Positions 45,818 through 57,531 are shown, numbered from the stretch's first letter. The stretch is DNA of 64,000 nucleotides from Adiantum capillus-veneris (GCA_014529385.2 CM043942.1:30036969-30100968); one strand, 5' to 3'. The notes: a model not told the origin generated them from the sequence alone. Numbers and translations: made by a program.

Positions 45818-47866
45818 TTATCCTTGAATGCCGATTGAAGATGAGCAAAAGCTCAACTTCTCCTTGTTGACCACCTTTGTAAACATGTCTGCAGGATTTT
45901 CACTTGTATGCACCTTTCCTAGCTTTAGTTGTCCCTCTTCCAAAAGAGTGCGTATGAAGTGATATCTCACCTCAATGTGCTTTGTCCTTGAATGAAAGGA
46001 TGAGTTCTTCGCAAGATGGATAGCGCTTTGGCTATCACTGTACAAGACACAATTGTCTTGTTTGAATCCAAGATCTTCTAAGAATCTGTGAAGCCACAGA
46101 ATTTCTTTGCTTGCCTCCGTCATTGCTACATACTCTGCTTCCGTGGTAAAAAGTGAAACCACTTTCTGCAGCTTTGAAGCCCAGCTTACTGCTGTGCCTC
46201 CAACCGTGAACACATAGCCAGTAGTGCTCCTTCGAGTATCTTTGTCACCTGCCATATCTGCATCAGCATACCCTTCTAGAAAAATATTAGTTCCTCCAAA
46301 ATACAAAGCATTTGTTGTTGTCCCTTTTAGATACCTAAGTATCCACTTCACAGCTTGCCAATGCTCTTTACCTGGGTTGTCCATGAACCTACTCACAACT
46401 TCCACTGCATGTGCAATGTCTGGCCTTGTCCAGACCATAGCATACATTAGAGAACCTACCGCTGCAGCATATGGAACTTTAGACATATAGGCTATCTCCT
46501 CTTGTGTCTTTGGACACATATCCTTCGCTAGTTTAACATGACCAGCCAAAGGTGTAGAAACTGGTTTTGCATTTTGCATTGCAAACCTTTCTAGTACCTT
46601 CTTGATGTAATCTTCTTGAGATAGCTTTATTGTCTTCTTCGTCCTGTCCCTTGATATTTTCATACCAAGTATCCTCTTTGCAGCACCTAAATCTTTCATT
46701 GAAAAAGATTTGGACAGCTCCTCTTTTAGGTTTTTGATGTCCTGCATGTTAGCACTTGCAATCAACATGTCATCAACATACAACATTAGGATGATGAATT
46801 TCCCATCTCCCAAATTCTCCGTGTAGACGCAGTGATCCGAGTTGCATCTTGTGAATCCATGATCCAACATCCATCGATCAAACTTGAAGTACCATTGTCT
46901 TGATGCTTGCTTTAAACCATACAAGCTCTTCTTTAATCTGCAAACCATTTTCTCCTTACCTTTTACGTCATACCCCTTTGGTTGAAGCATGTAGATTTCC
47001 TCCTCTAAGTCACCGTGAGGGAATGCCGTATTTACATCCATTTGCTCGAGATTTAGATCATGAGCAGCCACAAGGCTTAAGACAAGCCTAATTGAGTTCA
47101 TTTTTACAACAGGAGAAAATATTTCATTGAAGTCAATACCTTTCTTTTGAGAAAAACCTTTTACCACAAGCCTAGACTTGTACCTTTTCTTCCCACCTTC
47201 TTCTTCCTTTAGCTTGTACACCCATTTGTTTTGAAGTGCCCGCTTACCTTTAGGCAACTCAACCAACTCCCATGTTTGGTTGCGATGTAGTGAGTCCATC
47301 TCCACTTGCATGCTCTTCGTACATTCTTCTTTGGATTCATGTTGCATAGCTTCTTCATATGATTCCGGCTCTCCAGAATCTGAGATCAAGAGATGGTTGA
47401 AGGAAGGAACAAACCTTTCTGGAGGTCTACTTGCTCTTGTAGATCTTCGGGGAATAGGTTGAGGCTCCTCATTTGGTTGACGTTGTTGCACATTGTCACC
47501 GTTTGCAGTCCTTGAGTCTTCACCGTCCTCAAGCTCCATGTACTCATCACCTGTTTCTTTTGTTTGTTTTCTTTCCAAGTAATCTTTGTACATATTTTGT
47601 TCGTTAAAAATTACATCCCTACTCCTTAAGATTTTACCATCTTCAGGATTCCATAGGCGATACCCAATGTCTCCTTCTCCATAGCCAATGAAGAAACACT
47701 TTTTGGACTTTGCATCTAACTTTGATCTTAGGCTTCTATCTATGTGCATGAAACCCTCACACCCAAACACTTTGAGAAATGCATAATTCACCGGTTTACC
47801 TGCCCATGCCTCTTCTGGAACTCCCCCATCCAATGCCGTTGAGGGTGACCGATTGATTAAGTACAC
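45818..47866 (-). pseudogene. Copia-3 integrase end, RT and RNase H
   Basis: 682 open codons. It starts in the integrase C-terminal part (YLINRSPSTALDGGVPEEAW, KCFFIGYGEGDIGYRLWNPE). RT follows: NKWVYKLKEEEGGKKRYKSR, DVNTAFPHGDLEEEIYMLQP, LYGLKQASRQWYFKFD and the catalytic LYVDDMLIA. RNase H contains DADMAGDKDTRRSTTGYVF, TEAEYVAMTEASKEI and SRTKHIEVRYHFIR. All usual catalytic Asp of RT are present. An in-frame TAG near 47.90 kb separates it from the upstream frame; otherwise it is intact. Confidence 0.95.
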
Positions 47867-47899
47867 AGACGTACTTACAGCTTCCGCCCAAAGCTCAAG

Positions 47900-48665
47900 C
47901 TATAGGCCTGCATGCAGCCGCATGCTTCGTGCTCGTTCCATGATTGTCCTGTTCATCGTTTCCGAAATCCCATTTTGTTGAGGTGTCCTTGGGGTTGTCC
48001 TTTGCCTCCGAATGCCATTGCTAGCACAAAAGCTTTCAAAAGCTTGGCTGCAATATTCGCCTCCATTGTCGGATCTGAGGCATTTAACCTTGGTACCTGT
48101 TTCATTTTCCACAAAGGCTTTCCACCTTTGAAATATGGAAAATACATCGGATTTATTCTTCATGACATAAACCCATGTTTTTCTAGTCCCATCGTCTATG
48201 AATGTTACATAGTACAATGAGCCACCAAGTGATGGTGTACTTGCAGGACCCCAAACATCAGAATGAACCAACTCAAGTTTTTTATTTTTTCTTTCATTTC
48301 CTGATTTTTGAAATTTTACCCTCTTTTGTTTACCATAAACACAATCTTCACAGAACTCTAAGTCCACTTCTTTCAAACCTGGTAGAAGCTTCTTTGTTTG
48401 AAGGATTTGCATTCCTTTGGCACTCATATGCCCAAGTCGGTAGTGCCACACCGCACTGTCAACTTCTGTAGTTGCTGCACAAGCTGAAGGTTGCGTGCTA
48501 ACAGTACACAAGTAAAGTGTACCAACTTTTTCACCCTTGGCAACCACCAAAGATCCCTTTGAGATCTTCCACCGTTTGTTTCCGAATGCAATGTTGTGAC
48601 CTTCATCGTCCAATTGTCCTGTAGAGATCAAATTTTTGCGAAGAGAAGGAACATGCCTAACATCT
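47900..48665 (-). pseudogene. Copia-3 protease end, pre-integrase and integrase core
   Basis: From KDVRHVPSLRKNLISTGQLD through the pre-integrase HHCC (WHYRLGHMSAKGMQIL, CEDCVYGKQKRVKF) to the integrase core: HSDVWGPASTPSLGG, FIDDGTRKTWVY, CLRSDNGGEYCSQAF and TPQQNGISETMNRT. Here D, D and E are all present. The frame reads through from transposon-derived codons at its 5' end (to 48709) and ends at the TAG before 47.89 kb. Confidence 0.93.
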
Positions 48666-48669
48666 TTAA

Positions 48670-50009
48670 CACTAGGTTGGTAATGGGACACTTTTATGTC
48701 CTGGGACACTTTTATGTCCTGTTAAGTGACCATTTTCCTTGAATTATGTCAAGAGTTTCAAAATGGATTTTGAGGTGCTATCTGTCTAGAAAGTTGTCTC
48801 ATGAGCTGAAAAAAACTCGACATTTTTTTGAAATATCAATTCCATCTTTAACCTTGTCCTTGCACAACATTTCACAACCTATAATGTGTGAAAAAACGGG
48901 TCCTATTTTTGGCTTTTTTCAACTTTTTGCAACTATTCCACTCTAGAATTCATGTTTGTGAGGTCTATAATGCTAGAAAACTATCTTTAGTAGTCCTCAA
49001 CATGTCTTGATGCTTCTAGGGAGAAATAAATGTTAAAGTTGTAAGTTATGACCAAATTAGAAAAATTGTCAAATCCTGTTTTTTAACCAATTTTAGCTCT
49101 TCTATGATTTTTTTGGTGGCTTTCATGATATCCAAATGTAGTTTTGATTTTCTATGTCGCATATTGTAACATAAGGTAATATTCCTTGAGTTTTGGAGCA
49201 CCTAATACCCTATTTTGCATAGTAGACAACGATGGTTGATTTTTTCAATTATAGAAGAAAACGAAACATTCTAGTATATCAAGTATGGCTTTTTCAATAT
49301 TGTTAGTTTCTTGTGACAACTACATGCATTTTGTAGGTAGTAACCATATCTAGTCATAAGGATCAAATTTGGCTAGATATTGAATAGTTTCTATGGGATT
49401 CTACAACTCATAATGTTGAGCCCAGTTGTTTCATGTTTGCTGTATTTAGCACTTCATCTTTGTCCCCAAGATTCTCCTTGGTAAGAGATGTATTATTCTT
49501 TTGACATGCTCCATGGCTCCTTCTGAACCTAAAGGACAATAGGGAACTAAGAAAACATGCATATATTATTTGTATTGAGCGTGGCTATAGAAACTTTGAT
49601 GATAGGTTTACAGAATGGTAAAAATTCAACTTTTTTGGTACCTATTTCTTTTGGCAAAACCAAAAATAGTGAGTGAGAAGCAATCATATGTTCAGATCAC
49701 CAACCCATTGAAGTTAACTAGGGAATTTATCTCAAGTCCTACAAAAATCCCTAATTGTATTTTTATGCAACAAAACCTAAGAAATGACTGTTTTTGATGA
49801 AAATGTACTGGTCCATCAACTTTGGAGGCTTGGTGTGACCAAAAGATGAGAAATTTTACAAGTTTGTTATTTTTTTCATGTGTAGTAGGCCTTGAACTAT
49901 AACCTCATGAAAGGATTTTACAAAATGAGTGGATCTACTATGGTTTTGGAAGTTTTGTTCAATACCTTGAAAGGACACTTTTATGTCCTGTTAGGTTACC
50001 AACCTAGTG
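48670..50009. mobile_element. Non-autonomous DNA transposon with CACTA-type ends inside copia-3
   Basis: 1340 bp with exact 14-bp terminal inverted repeats: cactaggttggtaa at 48670-48683 and ttaccaacctagtg at 49996-50009. It is flanked on each side by ttaa (48666-48669, 50010-50013), which occurs once in the uninterrupted copia frame. It separates the codons for WKL from those for KDVRHVP. Inside the ends the phrase ggacacttttatgtcctg occurs twice in tandem on the left (about 48686-48721) and once on the right (about 49974-49991). No transposase frame is present. CACTA ends with subterminal repeats point to the CACTA (En/Spm) superfamily. The symmetrical ttaa flank would instead suit a TTAA-targeting element; a 3-bp CACTA duplication (taa or tta) is possible only if one end carries an extra base. 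Confidence 0.88.
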
Positions 50010-50013
50010 TTAA

Positions 50014-51042
50014 GCTTCCATTCATTTTCGTTAGCAGTTTTGACAGAAACTGTACCTTTGTCGACAATCTCACAAGCTTCATCATCTCCCAAGTATACAT
50101 ACCCAAAATTACCTTTGGTGTAGTCTTGGAAATGTTACTTGTGTGGTGTCGCATGGAATGAAGCCCCGGAATCTACTATCCAGGAATTAGACACATTGTC
50201 TAATGAGAGAATTAGAGCATCTTTCTCTACTTTACCTGCCACATTGGCCTCCGATGTTGGCTTGTTGTCTTGAGACTCTGTCTCCTTCTTCTTCTTGGAC
50301 CAGCAATCCTTCTTGACGTGGCCCTTCTTGCCGCAGTTCCAACATTCAAGAACTGACTTTGTGCGTGACTTGCTCCGCCTTGAGCGATCACGACCCTTTT
50401 GGTTTTTGAACCTCTCCTTAAGCCTTTCTCTTGTTTCCACTGATAGTGCAGCACTTGATGATTCTCCTGTGCTTCTCCTTCGCATTTCCTCGCTTAGGAG
50501 AACACCCACAACATCATCAAACTTAAGAGTATTTGTGCCAGAGATAGAATTACTTACAGCCATCACAAGGCTGTCCCAACTATCCGGTAGAGATGATAGT
50601 ATAAGGAGAGCTCGCACTTCGTCATCGAAATTGATTTTCACTGATCGAAGTTGACTTATGTTTGTGTTAAAGTCATTTAGGTGTTCTGCAACTGAACCAT
50701 TCTCTGCCATCTTTAGATTGAACAAGCGCTTCATAAGAAATACCTTATTGGATGCCGATGGTTTCTCGTAGAAGTCGTCAAGTGACTTCATCAAGTCCTC
50801 CGTGGTCTTCATCTCTGAAACATTGAAGGCCACCGTTGACGCCAAGCTTAACCGGATTGTTCCCAGTGCCTTTCGATCAAGGACAATCCATGCTTCATCT
50901 GCCATTGTTGTGGGCTTCTTTTCAAGATCGCCTAGTGGCAAATAGAGGTCCTTCTGGTAGAGATAGTCTTCAATCTGCATCTTCCAATGTTGGTAGTTTT
51001 GTCGTTGAACTTCTCAATCTTGAGCTTCCCTTCCTCTGCCAT
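50014..51042 (-). pseudogene. Copia-3 gag and start of protease
   Basis: The ATG at 51042 opens MAEEGKLKIEKFNDK; one base is lost in an A run right after, shifting the frame. The main frame (50980-50135) has gag of the UBN2 type (EAWIVLDRKALGTIRLSLAS, FNTNISQLRSVKINFDDEVR), the CCHC knuckle CWNCGKKGHVKKDC and the protease start SWIVDSGASFHATPHK with an intact DSG. A stop follows; the frame then continues with FGYVYLGDDEACEIV up to the transposon. This protease site is normal, unlike those of copia-1 and copia-2. Confidence 0.93.
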
Positions 51043-51102
51043 AACTCCCACTCAATTCAAGGAATCCTTTCCTTGAGATAGTTTAGCTACGAGCAAACCT
51101 TG

Positions 51103-51114
51103 CTCTGATACCAA
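51103..51114 (-). promoter_or_regulatory. Copia-3 primer-binding site
   Basis: ctctgataccaa is the complement of ttggtatcagag, one base from the 5' LTR. Confidence 0.9.
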
Positions 51115-51115
51115 T

Positions 51116-51899
51116 TGTTAGGAAATAAGACGTAGCTAAATAGATAATTGAGTAGATTACTTAATGGAGAGAGACAGATTTATATACACGAGATTATAGA
51201 GTAGAGAGAGAGAGAGAGAGTACACACGATATACGTGGTTCACCCAATGTGGGCTACGTCCACGGGAAAGCAACCACTCAATGGCTTTAGTACTTCAAAA
51301 CAAGAAGTAGTTTACAAAGGGATTATACCCTTAATGGAGCTCCCGCCTTGCTTCACTCTCACCACCTCACACTCACCTTGTTGCATCAACTTCACACTAT
51401 GAAATGTGTGTAGAAATGGCCTCCTTTTATAGGCCAAAAGGGCTGCCCTCTCTTATGAGAGACAGCCATGTGTAGCCGCCCTTGTGCGAATAAGTCCAAA
51501 TCGGACCCTCCAATCCGCCCATGTGTGGCCGCCCTTGAGAAGACAAGTCCGCTTTTGAATTCGGCCACCAGCCATTGACTTTCGACCACCGGGCACCAGC
51601 CATTGACTTCCGACCACCGGCCATCGGCCATTGACTACCGGCCACCAGCCAACCGACCGGTTGTTTTCCGACCACTTTCCGGCCGCCGTCCGGCCATAAT
51701 ATTCCGGCGAGAAAAAAGTCCCGATGGCCTCCGCCCCCGAGGCCTTTAAAATTGCCCATGATTCTTGTCCGTGAAAATTTTGGTTTCCGGTGAGTGATTT
51801 TCCTTCACGCACGATGGCTTCTCCTCATAATGGGGGCCTTACAAATGTGCGCTTTTACCACAGAAAATTACAAGGGTAAATCAGGCTCCATACTTAACA
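51116..51899 (-). repeat. 5' LTR of copia-3
   Basis: Pairs with 44955-45757. It has one minisatellite unit fewer in the ggccaccggcc region and a handful of single-base differences by eye. Confidence 0.95.
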
Positions 51900-52312
51900 A
51901 ACTACACACCATTTAAGATGGTGTATGGCCAAGAAGCAGTTATGCCTTGGAAGTTTGTCATTCCTAGTCTTCGAGTAGCTTCTCAAGAAGGTTGGGATGG
52001 TAACCCTTAGTTGAGCGATTATATATCCTTGAAAGGCTAGATAAAGAGAGACAATTAGCTGTGCAAAATGCACTTGTGGAGAAAGATAGAAGGAAGAAAT
52101 GGTTTGATCGTCATCTAAAGAACAAAGATATTAATGTTGGTGATAAATTCCTCATGTATGGAGTGCGTAACGAAAAGAAAAAGTTGAAATATGCGAGAAA
52201 AGGACCATATAGAGTACGTGAAATCATCCCACAAGGAACCATTCGTGTTGAGACTCTAGATGGAGTTGAAACCATTGGACTCCTCGATGGTAGAGATATT
52301 ACGATCCTTTAA
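51900..52312 (+). pseudogene. Gypsy-B integrase C-terminal part after copia-3
   Basis: The integrase frame resumes in phase once copia-3 and one aacta are ignored, with TPFKMVYGQEAVMP at once. A stop follows at about 52008. The C-terminal domain is in the next open part: KKWFDRHLKNKDINVGDKFL, KKKLKYARKGPYRVREIIPQ and GTIRVETLDGVETIGLLDGR, ending at a TAA. It has the usual gypsy GPF/Y-type shape (KGPYRV) and no chromodomain. Confidence 0.88.
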
Positions 52313-52368
52313 GCCAAAAGGAGCTACATGCCATCCCTCAAAATAAGGCAGCCAAGGCACAAACAAAA

Positions 52369-53682
52369 TTGAAAAAGATACAAGCTCAAGCTGAGGCAAA
52401 AGAGCGACAACAACGCATAAGATGCCAACGAGAGGCCAACCTTGGAGTTACACATGCATTCCACTTTGAAACAGAGGATGATTGGTTGGACTCTGACACA
52501 CCTCTACGATACCCTATTAAGCTAAATAGTGCCTATGAAAAAGTGCTATAGAACGCCTTATTGGGACACGGGTGCTAAGTATAATCTACTATCATATGGG
52601 GTGTGGTGTCAGTTGGGAAAGCCACCTCTCTTTGAGAGTATTATCCAAGTCAAGGGTGTCAACAATAAAAAAATTACGTTTTTTGGAATCTAGCACACTT
52701 CTGTCAGTTATGACAATGGGGTTGTAGCTCAAGACTTTTTGGTCATGCCTATTGGAACTATGGGGGGTAATATAAACCTAGGACGCACGTGGATGATAGC
52801 CACCAAATGCACTATTGATTGAGGGACAGGGGGTGTCACAACGCAGAAACCAATTCTTACCCCTGCCACTCAAACCATAGTCCCTGAGATATTGCCTCTT
52901 AAGGAAATAAAACCCAAAACATTGCATGTCCAAGAGGTTGAACCATATGTCTCCATAACCCAACTCTCTAGAGCTTCAACTAATGTAGTTGAAATAAAGC
53001 TTGAGACACACAAGATCCATCCTAGTATAACAAAGAAAACATACAAGTGGGTCCCTAAAGCTTCTTTAGCGACCATAGCTAGTGCTAAAAGACAAAGGCC
53101 TGGTAAGAGACGTCCCACTCGCCCTAAGAAATGTAAAGGAACGTTCTGTTGGATTCCTAAAAAACTATTGGAAGCCCAAGGCTACTATGAGAAAATGATC
53201 AAATTTGGGTGCCAAAACGTAAATTGTACTCTTACTTGTCACCTGGCCCATGTGAGCCCAATCATGTGGCTCCAAAACGAATTGAAGATCGCGAAAAGAA
53301 AAAAATCATGGAATGCTACACACCCGGTCTAGAGCTTGTTTGGGTACCGAAGAAAGAACCATTTGTTTCACCTAGCTCAGGAACATGGAAGTCAAATGAA
53401 GCTTCTTGCTCTTCATGTAGTTCCTATACGAAAATAGAAGCTTCGATACAATCTCCACCTACCATTGTACATATCCATACAAACAAGGAAGAGTTTGCAC
53501 CTCCCGTTGTAAGTTCACCACCTACAACAACGTTGCAAATGAAATCATGGGAGAGTACCTTACCACCCTTGCAACTAGATGAAATGCATAAGGCGGTTAA
53601 AGACTATTGGTTAAAGCCTTCACCCATAACAACTTGGAATAGTTGGTTTCAAAATGTGACAACATCATTCCAAAAGGTATGA
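52369..53682 (+). pseudogene. Extra ORF region downstream of gypsy-B integrase
   Basis: Between integrase and the polypurine tract lie about 1.3 kb with long open pieces: RQQRIRCQREANLGVTHAFH, KKTYKWVPKASLATIASAKR, KRRPTRPKKCKGTFCWIPKK and FVSPSSGTWKSNEASCSSCS. The last piece ends in KAVKDYWLKPSPITTWNSWF and TTSFQKV. Gypsy-A keeps the last third (32849-33110, for example gtggaaaactattggctaaag and aattggttccaaag). The product is basic and Ser/Pro-rich. I see no signal peptide or membrane span, so I do not call it an envelope. Confidence 0.6.
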
Positions 53683-53703
53683 TCTACCCAAGGAAGGGGT
53701 GAG

Positions 53704-55580
53704 TGTTTGCTGGCATCCATCATTCACTTTCTTCCCTCTCAACCTTCCTCCCTGACCTCTCAATCTCCAATCCTAGGAAATGTATATATAAAGCCTTATA
53801 CTCACAAAAACAAGATTAAAAAAAGTAAAAGAGTACGGCCACCAAACAATAATGTGGAAACTTACAAGTTATATACATAACACAAAATCATAAAAACACA
53901 TTATGCACAAGAATATGACCCTTGTAATATTTGCACTCTAACCATCATCTATCTATGTGTACAAACATGGCTAGTATGCTAGAGTCACCCACTCCTGCCT
54001 TGGGTGAGAGGTACCCTCGTTACTTTTTACGAGTGTTTCACATGGTCTTTCCAGTGCTTGCCTGTGAATGGGATTTGGTAGGTAGTAGAGAGTGTCTCTC
54101 CCATTGCAGAAGCCTACCCTTTTGACCAGGATGACTATAGGCGTCTAGTGACCTTCTTAGTAAACATTGGTGCCTTTGATAATGAAGAAGATTTACATGA
54201 TTACACGGATGATACATATGGTCTCACGAATGATGACTTTGGTTTTCTCGACGATGAGGATAGGGGTTTAGCCTTAGGGTTCCCCCCCCAATCTCTACAA
54301 TATCCTATTCCCTTGACTCTCTAGGGGGAGTGCAAATAATTAGGTTAGGGTTCCTTATATTTTTGATTGTGTTCAATAAGTGTTGGTACCTTTTCCCAAT
54401 GATGTGCATCTGGAGGTGGATGTTTGGCGGTGACTATTGTGCAGTTTGTGACTACATAAGGATGCCTTCAAAGGACAACGACAATGGATGTTCTCCGTTA
54501 TATCAAGTGTACTACTTCCTTTTATCTATGCTTTCCACAGTTACATGTTTGCATCTTGTCATTTAATTCTAACAATGCATAAAATTTATGAAGTTGTGAC
54601 ATTGCCAATTTAGATGCTATAATTTTTTCAAACTTCTAGTACCTTGTTTTTTTCTTTGAGTTTGGTCTATTAGTTGGTTTTAAGTAGGTATCAGGACCTT
54701 AAGCTAAACTAGGCCACTTAATTGCTGACTTTAATTGCTAAATAGTCTATTAATTATAGTAACTTTAGTAATGTTTTAGGCTATGAGGATATAGTTATCT
54801 CTAGTTTATTCCACCTAAGTGTGACTTGTGTTGTGGAAGTCCATGTGTTAAGCTAGTATTTGAGACCTCGAGTCTCCCGGTTAGTTTATGCTCAAGCTGG
54901 TATTTGAGACCTTGAGTCTCCAGCTACTTGTAGCAACTATGGCAACGCAAAAAAAAAAAAAAAAAACAAATAACACAAACTCCCTTGTATTTTATGTTGA
55001 TCACACTTAAGTGGTATATGTGACAAGATCACTAGTTTTTAAACCCCGACGAGCATTCCTAGGGTTAACTACTCTTTAGTCGATATTTTTAAATTAACGT
55101 TAAACAATCTTGTACTTACTTTAGCCCTAGCTCTTGTTTACTTCTCTTAGAGTCAACCTAATAGACCTTAACTCGATTGCATTTCATTCCGATGCTACGC
55201 TTGTTCTAGTTGGCAATGCTACAATTCATGATTTTTTTTTCATTTCCTAGAATATCATATATGCATCTCACTTATTGCACGCATGGACATGCTGCCTTTG
55301 AGCTTTCACAATGTTGCTTTTCTTCTGACACAGGTACTTCTATCGTGGATCTCGATGTTGCGATGTTATATTCCAAGGATGGAATCTACATCAGGAAGGA
55401 GGGCATGTTAACCATCGACGTCCACTTCTAGTAGTCATGGGCCGGGCTTGTCGATCCAATAGGAAAAGGATAATAGTGATCGTCGATGAGAGGCACACTC
55501 TAACTGGAACATTCAAGGGTTAGTTGGCTAAGCATGGGGGCCCAAGTGTGAATGGGCGAGCTCATATAAAAGTCACCTAA
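53704..55580 (+). other. Gypsy-B 3' zone: LTR or extra ORF, uncertain
   Basis: Matches gypsy-A after 33131: a TATA-like gaaatgtatatataaag near 53777, then an open piece at about 53968 (MASMLESPTPALGERYPRYF, RVFHMVFPVLACEWD), and after a frame slip PFDQDDYRRLVTFLVNIGAF to PPQSLQYPIPLTL. A second purine tract, ctagggggag, then precedes tgcaaataattagg at 54331. Either 53704 or 54331 could be the true LTR start. A 45-bp direct repeat (gtatttgagacc...gagtctcc) lies at 54855-54925 and a poly-A run at 54948-54966. Confidence 0.4.
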
Positions 55581-55667
55581 ACCTTAAAATCACTCTTTCT
55601 CTCATTTGTGCAGTTGAAGAGCGCTCTTGCTCCATCTCCATCTTCATCTCCCTGTGTGTGTGTATGC

Positions 55668-55671
<4 letters not shown>

Positions 55672-55720
<49 letters not shown>
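55672..55720. repeat. (GA)n microsatellite
   Basis: A GA run follows gtgtgtgtgtatgcgt and lies about 110 bases after a TATA-like catataaaag (about 55563). This is the same order (TATA, leader, GA run) as in the putative LTR at 17 kb. Confidence 0.95.
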
Positions 55721-55727
<7 letters not shown>

Positions 55728-55952
55728 GTGTGCAATCGAGCATTGCGACGATGGCATGACGGCGGCGAGACGGTTGAGCGCGGCATGATGGTAGCTCCTT
55801 CTTCTTCGTGGCAAGGAATCCTCCACGAAGGCGAGTGTAGGGCGGTGAGTGACACACCCTTGCTCTCTTGAGCTTGCTAGATTAGTTTGGTTGTGTGCTT
55901 GCAGCCATTTGTGGCTCGCACAAAATGTACGGCAAGTCCCCTGCATTGACAG

Positions 55953-57330
55953 GTGCGACAGACGCACACACCAACACGTGTTGGGCAACATGGCATAGAC
56001 GTGATTGCTTGCAATAAGCCCATAAATAAACCACCCTACAAAATGAGTCATTCTGAGGCTACGAAGGTGGAATGTGAGCTTGTTGACTATCTTAGTAGAG
56101 GTTTTATACAACCGAACTCTTCACATGGGCCTCTCCCATCTTGTTGGCAAAGAAAAAGGGTGGTAGTACGCACATGTGAATAGATTACCGTGGCCTGGAT
56201 GCGATTATTGTTAAGAACAAGTATCCATTACCGAGAGTGGATGAGTTATTTGATAAGTTCACCCATACTCATATATCTACAAAGAGAGACATGCAATCAG
56301 GGTATCATCAAGTACGCATTTTGTTGATATACCCAAAACTACTTTTTGAACAAGGTTTGGCCACTATAGGTTTTTGGTTATGCCTTTTGGGTTTACTAAT
56401 GCGCCAACTACTTTCATGACGCTTATGGGCAGTATCTTGAAACCATAAATGGACAAGTTTGTTATCATTTTTCTAATGAAATTCTAGTGTATAGTGCCTC
56501 TGAGGAAGAGCACTTACAACATATCAAGCAGGTGTTTGAGTTGTTGCGGCAAAACAAGTTATATGCTAAGGAATCCAAGTGTGATCTTCTCAAGGAGGAA
56601 ATTCATTATTTGGGATATGTAATTTTAGTTGTCAGGCTATACATGGATAAACCCAAAGTGGATTCCATTAAAAGATTGCCTTTTCCCACAAATCTAGAAG
56701 AGATGTAGATTTTATTGGGATTTGCAAGTCTTTATCGATGGTTAATTAAGAACTATGCTCATATTGTTGTACCAATGACCAAACCAATTGAAAGCCAAGG
56801 GAAAACCCTTTTAGTGGAGAGAATCTGAACAACAAATTTTTGATGCTCTTAAGGAAGCATTAACTACAACTCTATTTTAGCTATTGCGGACCCTATGAAA
56901 CCATTTGTGCTAGAAACAAATGATAGTAATTGTGCTATTGGAGTAGTCCTTTTATAGGAGGGAAGGCCAATTGCATTTGAAAGCAAGAAGCTTGATTCTG
57001 CTTAGCAGAATTACTTTGCTATCAAACAAGAACTCTGTGCAATAATGTCTGCTTTAAAAATGTGGCGGCGTTATTTGTATGGGGCTCAATTTGAGATCGT
57101 GTTTGACCATGAAAGTATAAAATTCTTTACACAACAAACTGATTTGAAGGGTCAAAAGGCAATGTGGGCTGATATTCTTCAAGAGTATGATGCAAAGCTA
57201 TGGTTGTTGGGTTTAAGCCCTATGTGGTCTATCCCGTGGGAACAAAGTCATATGCGCCACTCTTTGTGTGTGGAGTTCTGCAACGTAAAAGGGTAGCTAT
57301 TATTGGCCTACACTCCTTATATGTAATTGG
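55953..57330 (+). pseudogene. Gypsy-C RT and RNase H, decayed
   Basis: Starts with HGIDVIACNKPINKPPYKMS and ECELVDYLSRGFIQPNSSHG. It continues in other frames with YPLPRVDELFDKF-like, [24 protein letters not shown]-like and SASEEEHLQHIKQVFELLRQ, then LYAKESKCDLLKEEIHYLGY. RNase H is seen as VLETNDSNCAIGVVL-like pieces and KMWRRYLYGAQFEIVFDHES. This is the chromovirus-like branch of Ty3-gypsy, distinct from gypsy-A/B. Stops and frameshifts occur every 50-100 codons. Confidence 0.88.
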
Positions 57331-57531
57331 TCATTGATTGATAATATGGTGTGTTTTCTATTTTGGTTGAAAATCTACTCTCTCTCTCTCTCTCTCTGCC
57401 CTTGCTCTGTGTGCTCAACTCCATGGCTCCCTATCAGCGTCATCCTCCGTAGCCTAAAATGTAATAGTGGTAAATGGGGGATGACAACAATGGGGAGCCA
57501 TGGAGTTGAGCGTGCGAAGCAAGGGAAAGGG

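Larger units (their letters stand above)
44955..51899 (-). mobile_element. Copia-3: complete Ty1-copia element, minus strand
   Basis: 6945 bp with LTRs of 803 bp (44955-45757) and 784 bp (51116-51899). The exact target duplication aacta is at 44950-44954 and 51900-51904. It has a primer site at 51103-51114 and polypurine tract at 45758-45773. It is a different family from copia-1/2, with pol resembling the plant elements related to tobacco Tnt1. It is inserted in the integrase of gypsy-B and carries a DNA transposon at 48670-50009. Confidence 0.97.
41936..53703 (+). mobile_element. Gypsy-B: Ty3-gypsy element interrupted by copia-3
   Basis: Plus-strand gypsy with its 5' part lost at the copia-2 junction. 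Pieces: protease (41936-42190), linker (42391-42768), RT-RNase H (42765-44114), integrase (44143-44954 and, after copia-3, 51905-52312), and a 3' ORF region (52369-53682). It ends in the polypurine stretch aaggaaggggtgag before tgtttgctgg at 53704. Compared with gypsy-A it lacks about 850 bp between protease and RT. Confidence 0.9.

Noticed and set aside
48202-48471. Plus-strand frames across copia-3
   Set aside because: They are shadows of the minus-strand integrase frame.
53968-54325. Envelope-like gene of gypsy-B
   Set aside because: No signal peptide, membrane span or cleavage site is visible in the open pieces, so only an extra ORF of unknown type is reported.
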